Source of the DNA: Devosia equisanguinis
GTDB taxonomy: Bacteria; Pseudomonadota; Alphaproteobacteria; Rhizobiales; Hyphomicrobiaceae
Direction: 5' to 3'
DNA: 5,027 bases
Assembly (NCBI GenBank): GCA_945901835.1
Contig: CAMDMH010000320.1
Coordinates: 1-5,027 of the forward strand
Below the pieces are notes generated by a model, which saw nothing but the letters and a program-made list of their open reading frames with translations, ran no database searches and was not told the DNA's origin. Below are positions 1 through 5,027 of the stretch, in pieces. The first letter of the stretch is position 1. Every line of letters starts with the position of its first letter. A program made the position numbers and the translations under genes.

Positions 1-26
1 GACAACCAGTTGAAACTATTCGAGAG

Positions 27-57
27 TTAGCCAGACACTAGTGGTGGCGCTGATAAT
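27..57 (+). promoter_or_regulatory. weak candidate promoter upstream of ppdK
   Basis: GATAAT at 52-57 matches five of six bases of the sigma70 -10 consensus and lies 61 bases before the ppdK start. The upstream partner is poor: TTAGCC at 27-32 matches three of six, with a long 19-base spacer. An alternative -35, TTGAAA at 10-15, has only a weak -10 partner (GACACT at 34-39). The leader also contains the 8-base palindromes CACTAGTG (36-43) and GCACGTGC (77-84), of unknown meaning. The assignment is a consensus match only. Confidence 0.2.
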
Positions 58-104
58 AGCTCGGGCGTGCCTATTCGCACGTGCAGCATGAAACCGAACC
101 ATTG

Positions 105-110
105 CGGAGA
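105..110 (+). promoter_or_regulatory. ribosome binding site of ppdK
   Basis: CGGAGA lies eight bases before the ATG at 119 and is a good Shine-Dalgarno match. It supports 119 as the start. The protein then begins about 13 residues before the conserved VYQFG segment, as expected for this family. Confidence 0.55.
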
Positions 111-118
111 CGGAACCC

Positions 119-2836
<2,718 letters not shown>

Positions 2837-2857
2837 GGTCGGCGGTGTCAGCAAGAT

Positions 2858-2884
2858 GTTGGGCCGCGCTGCGCTTGACCCAAC
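2858..2884. terminator. hairpin between convergent genes (terminator or REP-like repeat)
   Basis: GTTGGG (2858-2863) and CCCAAC (2879-2884) form a perfect 6-bp stem around a 15-base GC-rich loop that can partly pair again (GC against GC). It lies 21 bases after the ppdK stop and 39 bases beyond the rppH stop on the other strand, so it could serve both convergent transcripts. There is no T-run on either side, so it is not a classical intrinsic terminator. The arms and the following CCACGA recall the dispersed GTTGGG...CCCAACC intergenic palindromes seen in many proteobacterial genomes. That likeness is from memory. Confidence 0.4.
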
Positions 2885-2923
2885 CCACGATCTCGATCCG
2901 CCCCACGATCAATGCAAATTAAT

Positions 2924-3436
2924 TCAACTTGGCACGGCGAACCGGCCGAGTTCGGTGACTACGGTTTCATAAACCTTCTTCTTGAACGGTACGATCGCAT
3001 CGACGAGGTCGGTGACCGGGCTCCAGCGCCAGGCGCAGAACTCGACGTCGTGGCCGTCGCGCGGGCCGATGTCGATTTCGGTTTCGTCTCCCGTGAAGCG
3101 CATCGCGTACCACTTCTGGCGCTGACCGCGATACTTGCCACCCCATGCGACGCCGATGAGTTCGGGTGGCAGATCGTATATCACCCAATCGCTGGTCTCG
3201 CCGAGGATCGAAAGGCTGCGCATCGCGGTCTCTTCCCAGACCTCGCGCATCGCTGCCGTGCGTGGTTCCTCGCCGTCGTCGATACCGCCCTGTGGCATCT
3301 GCCACCATCTGCCGGGGCCTTCGGCGTCGCCTTGCATGTCGGAGCGCTGTCCGACCCAGACATGGCCCGCGCGATTGACGACCATGATGCCGACGCAGGG
3401 GCGGTAGGGTAGGCGATCGGGAGAAGTCTTGCTCAT
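2924..3436 (-). CDS. rppH: RNA 5'-pyrophosphohydrolase (Nudix family, RppH/NudH)
   Basis: This 170-residue cytoplasmic Nudix hydrolase probably removes pyrophosphate from 5'-triphosphate RNA, making monophosphate ends that trigger RNase E decay. The family also cleaves dinucleoside polyphosphates. The Nudix box spans residues 50-72 and fits GX5EX7REUXEEXGU: Gly50, Glu56, Arg64-Glu65 and metal-binding Glu68-Glu69 are present, but the Gly expected at 71 is Ala. RppH hallmarks are YRPCVGIMVVN (11-21), WWQMPQGG (44-51), DWVIYDLPPEL and the RGQRQKWYAMRF strand, followed by EFCAWRW and a C-terminal FKKKVYETVV helix. The length is normal for alphaproteobacterial members. The ATG at 3434-3436 is chosen because upstream in-frame codons reach a TAA without another ATG, GTG or TTG. 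The only clear Shine-Dalgarno, AGGAG, is unusually far (about 15 bases) upstream. The gene converges on ppdK and diverges from the GntR-family gene. Confidence 0.93.
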   Translation of the reverse strand: MSKTSPDRLPYRPCVGIMVVNRAGHVWVGQRSDMQGDAEGPGRWWQMPQGGIDDGEEPRTAAMREVWEETAMRSLSILGETSDWVIYDLPPELIGVAWGGKYRGQRQKWYAMRFTGDETEIDIGPRDGHDVEFCAWRWSPVTDLVDAIVPFKKKVYETVVTELGRFAVPS

Positions 3437-3459
3437 GTGGCGTGTCCGAAGCTCCTGAA

Positions 3460-3488
3460 TTTATGACACATTGCATACATTGTTTTAA
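3460..3488 (-). promoter_or_regulatory. candidate promoter of rppH
   Basis: On the minus strand TTAAAA (3488-3483) and CATAAA (3465-3460) stand as -35 and -10 elements with exactly 17 bases between them. Each matches four of six consensus bases. This lies in the most AT-rich stretch of the window. Transcription would begin near 3453, leaving a leader of only about 17 bases that starts at the AGGAG motif, which is tight. The call is a consensus match only. Confidence 0.3.
3468..3482 (+). repeat. short direct repeat ACATTG-CAT-ACATTG
   Basis: Two copies of ACATTG (3468-3473 and 3477-3482) start nine bases apart within the spacer of the candidate rppH promoter. The second copy is part of CATTGTTT (3478-3485), which recurs at 3513-3520, 35 bases downstream. 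Such repeats in a divergent promoter region could be regulator half-sites, but chance in AT-richer DNA is a fair alternative. Confidence 0.3.
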
Positions 3489-3547
3489 CGCGCCTCACAC
3501 GGCAATTAGCGCCATTGTTTGCAGTCGGAATCGCGGTGCGGCAATAG

Positions 3548-3575
3548 TTGACCCGAGTTGTGGCGGGTCTCTATT
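3548..3575 (+). promoter_or_regulatory. candidate promoter of the PhnF-like regulator
   Basis: TTGACC (3548-3553, five of six to TTGACA) and TCTATT (3570-3575, four of six to TATAAT) are separated by 16 bases. Transcription would start near 3582, about 12 bases before the ATG at 3594. If correct, the in-frame TTG at 3558 would lie inside the promoter and could not be the start codon. Confidence 0.35.
3550..3569. promoter_or_regulatory. candidate operator dyad GACCCG-N8-CGGGTC
   Basis: A perfect inverted repeat has 6-base arms at 3550-3555 and 3564-3569. The arm-to-arm distance (centre to centre 14 bases) is compatible with a dimeric winged-helix regulator. It overlaps the candidate -35 element and fills the spacer up to the -10 element, the place where an autorepressor would block RNA polymerase. 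The adjacent gene encodes a GntR-family protein, and this family often autoregulates. The operator role is inferred from position and symmetry. Confidence 0.35.
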
Positions 3576-3585
3576 TCGAGCGAAA
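3574..3585. repeat. small dyad TTTCG-AG-CGAAA
   Basis: A perfect inverted repeat with 5-base arms and a two-base centre ends eight bases before the regulator's ATG. It would lie at the predicted transcription start. As a hairpin its loop is too small to form without opening the inner pairs, so a protein-binding half-site pair is the likelier reading, if it is functional at all. Confidence 0.2.
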
Positions 3586-3593
3586 CGAGTACG

Positions 3594-4391
3594 ATGTCTG
3601 GCTGCCCGCGCGGTGAGATAAAGAAGGTCTCCGTCACATCGGTCAAATCCCGGCGTGGAGGCGCTGTCGACACCGTAAAGGTCGCGAGTTGGCGGCTCGT
3701 TGCCGACAGGCTGGAGAAGGACATCGCGGTCGGCGCTTTCCGCGCGACTGACGGCTCAACTGGGCGCCTTCCTCCGGAAACTCAGCTTGCCGCCGATCTT
3801 TCCGTAAGCCGGCACACGCTCCGCGCTGCAATCGCCGAACTCGTCAAGCGTGGCGTTCTGCGAAACCTGCCCTATCAAGGTGCGTTCATCGCCCCGCGCC
3901 GTATCGAGTTCGTACTGGGGGCCAGAACCCGGCTTTCGGAAGCGCTCGAGAACTCTGGGTTCACGCCTGACCGGCGCATTCTGTCCCGTCAGATGTGTTC
4001 GCCGCCGGCCGCGATCGCGAAGTCTCTCGGCGTGGCAAAGCGCACGCAAGTGCTCGAGATCGTCCAGGTCGTAACGGCCAACGACGTGCCGCTGGCCTGT
4101 TCTACGATTTGGATGCCTGCAGACCGCTTCGGCCGCGTCGGCGAGCTTCTGGCGACAGCGGGAAGTCTTCGCCGTGCGTTCGCGCTTGCCGGGGTCAATG
4201 ACTATCGACGCGGGCTCGTGCGGATCACGAGCAGGGCGGCCGACAGTGACGAGCGGCACATGTTGAAGCTCAAGATCGGCTCGACAGTGATCGGCATCTC
4301 CGGCGTCAGCGTCGACGATGCAGGCGAGGCAACGCATGCGTTCGAGTATCGTTTCGATGCGCATCGCATCGCGCTCGTCGTCGAAACGTGA
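3594..4391 (+). CDS. phnF: GntR/HutC-family transcriptional regulator with UTRA domain, PhnF-like
   Basis: This 265-residue protein is a DNA-binding regulator. After a basic, probably disordered tail (1-30) comes a GntR winged helix-turn-helix (about 32-101). It shows WRLVADRLEKDI, LPPETQLAADLSVSRHTLRAAIAELVKRGVL and a wing at YQGAFIAP. The ligand-binding UTRA domain follows (about 108-262), with RTRLSEALENSGF at its beginning and YRFDAHRIALVVE at its end. The DYRR...ITSRAADSDE segment and the ending resemble PhnF, the phosphonate-utilisation regulator. Other HutC-group ligands remain possible, and no phn genes are visible. The ATG at 3594 is preferred to an in-frame TTG at 3558: the 12 extra residues are not family-like and the TTG lies in a candidate promoter. 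The Shine-Dalgarno is weak (ACGAG, about five bases upstream). The gene diverges from rppH and nothing follows it on the same strand. Confidence 0.85.
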   Translation: MSGCPRGEIKKVSVTSVKSRRGGAVDTVKVASWRLVADRLEKDIAVGAFRATDGSTGRLPPETQLAADLSVSRHTLRAAIAELVKRGVLRNLPYQGAFIAPRRIEFVLGARTRLSEALENSGFTPDRRILSRQMCSPPAAIAKSLGVAKRTQVLEIVQVVTANDVPLACSTIWMPADRFGRVGELLATAGSLRRAFALAGVNDYRRGLVRITSRAADSDERHMLKLKIGSTVIGISGVSVDDAGEATHAFEYRFDAHRIALVVET

Positions 4392-4797
4392 TGGCGGCAT
4401 AGTGCACTCGATCGCTGCTGCGCGATGCTCCGAAGACGCGTTCTGCGGCGACGCCGATGATCGTGCCGGATGCGCAATCCGCGGGCATTCGTTAATGTAC
4501 ATCGGCGCCGAGTGTCGCCCGGGCGCGACCTAAAAGGTATTGCAGACCTGGGACTTTCGCTGTCATGTGGCGTGCCGATGTGACGTTCGGGGGAGCAGCG
4601 ATGCCCTTCGGTGCGCCATGTTCGGCGATGCCCGCGTTCCAAGTCATTGCATGTCGATGTCGTGCAAGTGCCTGTCAGCGCGCGTGTCCTTCGCATTCCT
4701 CGTCGCGTTCGACGGCGATGCGAACCACGATCCGGTTATTGGTGACAAGCTCGACAGGTGTTCGACATGCGTGTGCCCCGTAATACCGTCGGCCCTA
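4392..4797. other. gene-poor spacer between the regulator and the insertion sequence
   Basis: About 400 bases hold no reading frame that I can support. The frames that stay open give Arg/Ser/Cys-rich translations with no recognisable motifs and no ribosome binding sites, as expected from GC-rich non-coding DNA. The only structured items are the small hairpin at 4514-4529 and a 39-codon open stretch on the minus strand (4678-4794) directly following the transposase stop. The region may be a decayed gene or the flank into which the element inserted. Confidence 0.5.
4514..4529. terminator. weak hairpin downstream of the regulator
   Basis: GTCGC and GCGAC (4514-4518, 4525-4529) can form a 5-bp GC-rich stem with a six-base loop. 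It lies about 120 bases after the regulator's stop and lacks a T-run, so it is a poor terminator candidate. It is noted only because nothing better is visible downstream of this gene. Confidence 0.15.
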
Positions 4798-5027
4798 AGT
4801 TCCTATTCGTGGAATCCACGGATAGGAACACAGTGATTTGATCCGTCCAGTCTCGGCCTTGAGTCGATTCCAGGCGGTGCAGGCGGCGCCGACGATGGCG
4901 TCGTAGTCGTCGTGGAGACGGTGCGAGAGGAAGCGTGCCTTCAGGTGTAGCCAGAGGCGCTCGACCGGGTTCAGCTCAGGCGAGTAGGGCGGCAAGGGCA
5001 CCAGCGTAATGTTGGCTGGCACGATGA
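4795..5027 (-). CDS. IS630-family transposase, C-terminal part (5' end beyond the window)
   Basis: About 76 C-terminal residues of a Tc1/mariner-like DDE transposase are visible. The block NITLVPLPPYSPELNPVERLW is diagnostic of the family, and the Glu of NPVE is the third catalytic acid. The rest, KARFLSHRL...AACTAWNRL and then GRIKSLCSYPWI, fits the normal IS630 C-terminus, so the 3' end is probably complete. The two catalytic Asp residues and the N-terminal helix-turn-helix lie outside the window. The codon at 5020-5022 is GTG, but the frame stays open to the edge and it aligns inside the conserved domain, so it is not the start. The final codons overlap an inverted repeat. The TAG stop (4795-4797) may include the TA target site. 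Confidence 0.9.
   Translation of the reverse strand, partial: IVPANITLVPLPPYSPELNPVERLWLHLKARFLSHRLHDDYDAIVGAACTAWNRLKAETGRIKSLCSYPWIPRIGT
4798..5027 (-). mobile_element. IS630-family insertion sequence, right (3') end, partial
   Basis: The element is identified by its transposase. The IS630 family inserts at TA and duplicates it. A TA at 4796-4797 lies immediately outside an inverted repeat that starts at 4799, so 4798 is the proposed outer edge. Other TA steps at 4781-4782 and 4784-4785 are alternatives. The opposite end lies beyond the window, so the terminal repeat cannot be confirmed. Confidence 0.6.
4799..4829. repeat. inverted repeat at the IS end (14-base arms)
   Basis: Arms at 4799-4812 and 4816-4829 pair at 13 of 14 positions around the three-base centre AAT. 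The left arm is GTTCCTATTCGTGG. The right arm on the opposite strand differs only by C for T at position nine. The repeat covers the last codons of the transposase, including those for SYPWIP, and ends two bases before the stop codon. It could be a terminal or subterminal transposase-binding site, or a hairpin ending the transposase mRNA. Confidence 0.8.

Noticed and set aside
2912..3412. 166-codon plus-strand frame opposite rppH
   Set aside because: It is the antisense shadow of the clear Nudix gene. Its translation matches no family that I recognise.
3558..3593. TTG at 3558 as the start of the PhnF-like regulator
   Set aside because: The 12 added residues are not family-like, no Shine-Dalgarno is visible, and the codon lies within a candidate promoter and dyad.
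3433..4574. 12-base repeat TCATGTGGCGTG at 3433 and 4563
   Set aside because: A single 12-base match between two places in 5 kb is near the chance expectation, and the flanks do not match.
3756..4696. Minus-strand open frames opposite and downstream of the regulator (3756-4502 and 4202-4696)
   Set aside because: They are Arg/His/Thr-rich, motif-free and lie antisense to a recognisable GntR-family gene.
4540..4836. 98-codon plus-strand frame running into the IS end
   Set aside because: Its translation is Cys/Ser-rich without motifs or ribosome binding site, and its end is antisense to the transposase.

Overview
This is a GC-rich chromosomal window, most likely from an alphaproteobacterium. 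The best taxonomic clue is the Nudix protein, whose insert pattern and WQMPQGG / YDLPPELIG / RGQRQKW motifs resemble alphaproteobacterial RppH rather than the beta/gamma type. That is a judgement from remembered family sequences, and I cannot name a genus.

Layout: (1) positions 1-118 are a short leader with a weak possible promoter and a good ribosome binding site. (2) 119-2836 (+) is a complete pyruvate phosphate dikinase, ppdK, with all catalytic motifs present. (3) 2837-2923 is a short convergent spacer with an imperfect GTTGGG...CCCAAC hairpin, a candidate terminator or REP-like repeat. (4) 2924-3436 (-) is a complete RNA 5'-pyrophosphohydrolase, rppH, whose Nudix box has Ala in place of the usual late Gly. 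(5) 3437-3593 is an AT-richer divergent promoter region with short repeats and two small dyads just upstream of the next gene. (6) 3594-4391 (+) is a GntR/HutC-family regulator with a UTRA domain, closest to PhnF, but no phosphonate genes are visible. (7) 4392-4797 holds no convincing gene. (8) From about 4798 to the window end is the 3' end of an IS630-family insertion sequence. The C-terminal part of its DDE transposase is on the minus strand and runs off the window edge.

The genes do not form an obvious pathway. ppdK (pyruvate/PEP interconversion) and rppH (mRNA 5'-end processing) are housekeeping functions lying convergently. The PhnF-like regulator is divergent from rppH and appears to be an orphan here, beside a gene-poor stretch bordered by an insertion sequence, which is typical of an eroding or rearranged region. 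I see no evidence for an undescribed multi-gene system. The most interesting observations are at the IS boundary, where the transposase stop codon may be built from the TA target site and flanking base, and at the regulator's own promoter, where a perfect GACCCG-N8-CGGGTC dyad lies between candidate -35 and -10 elements.
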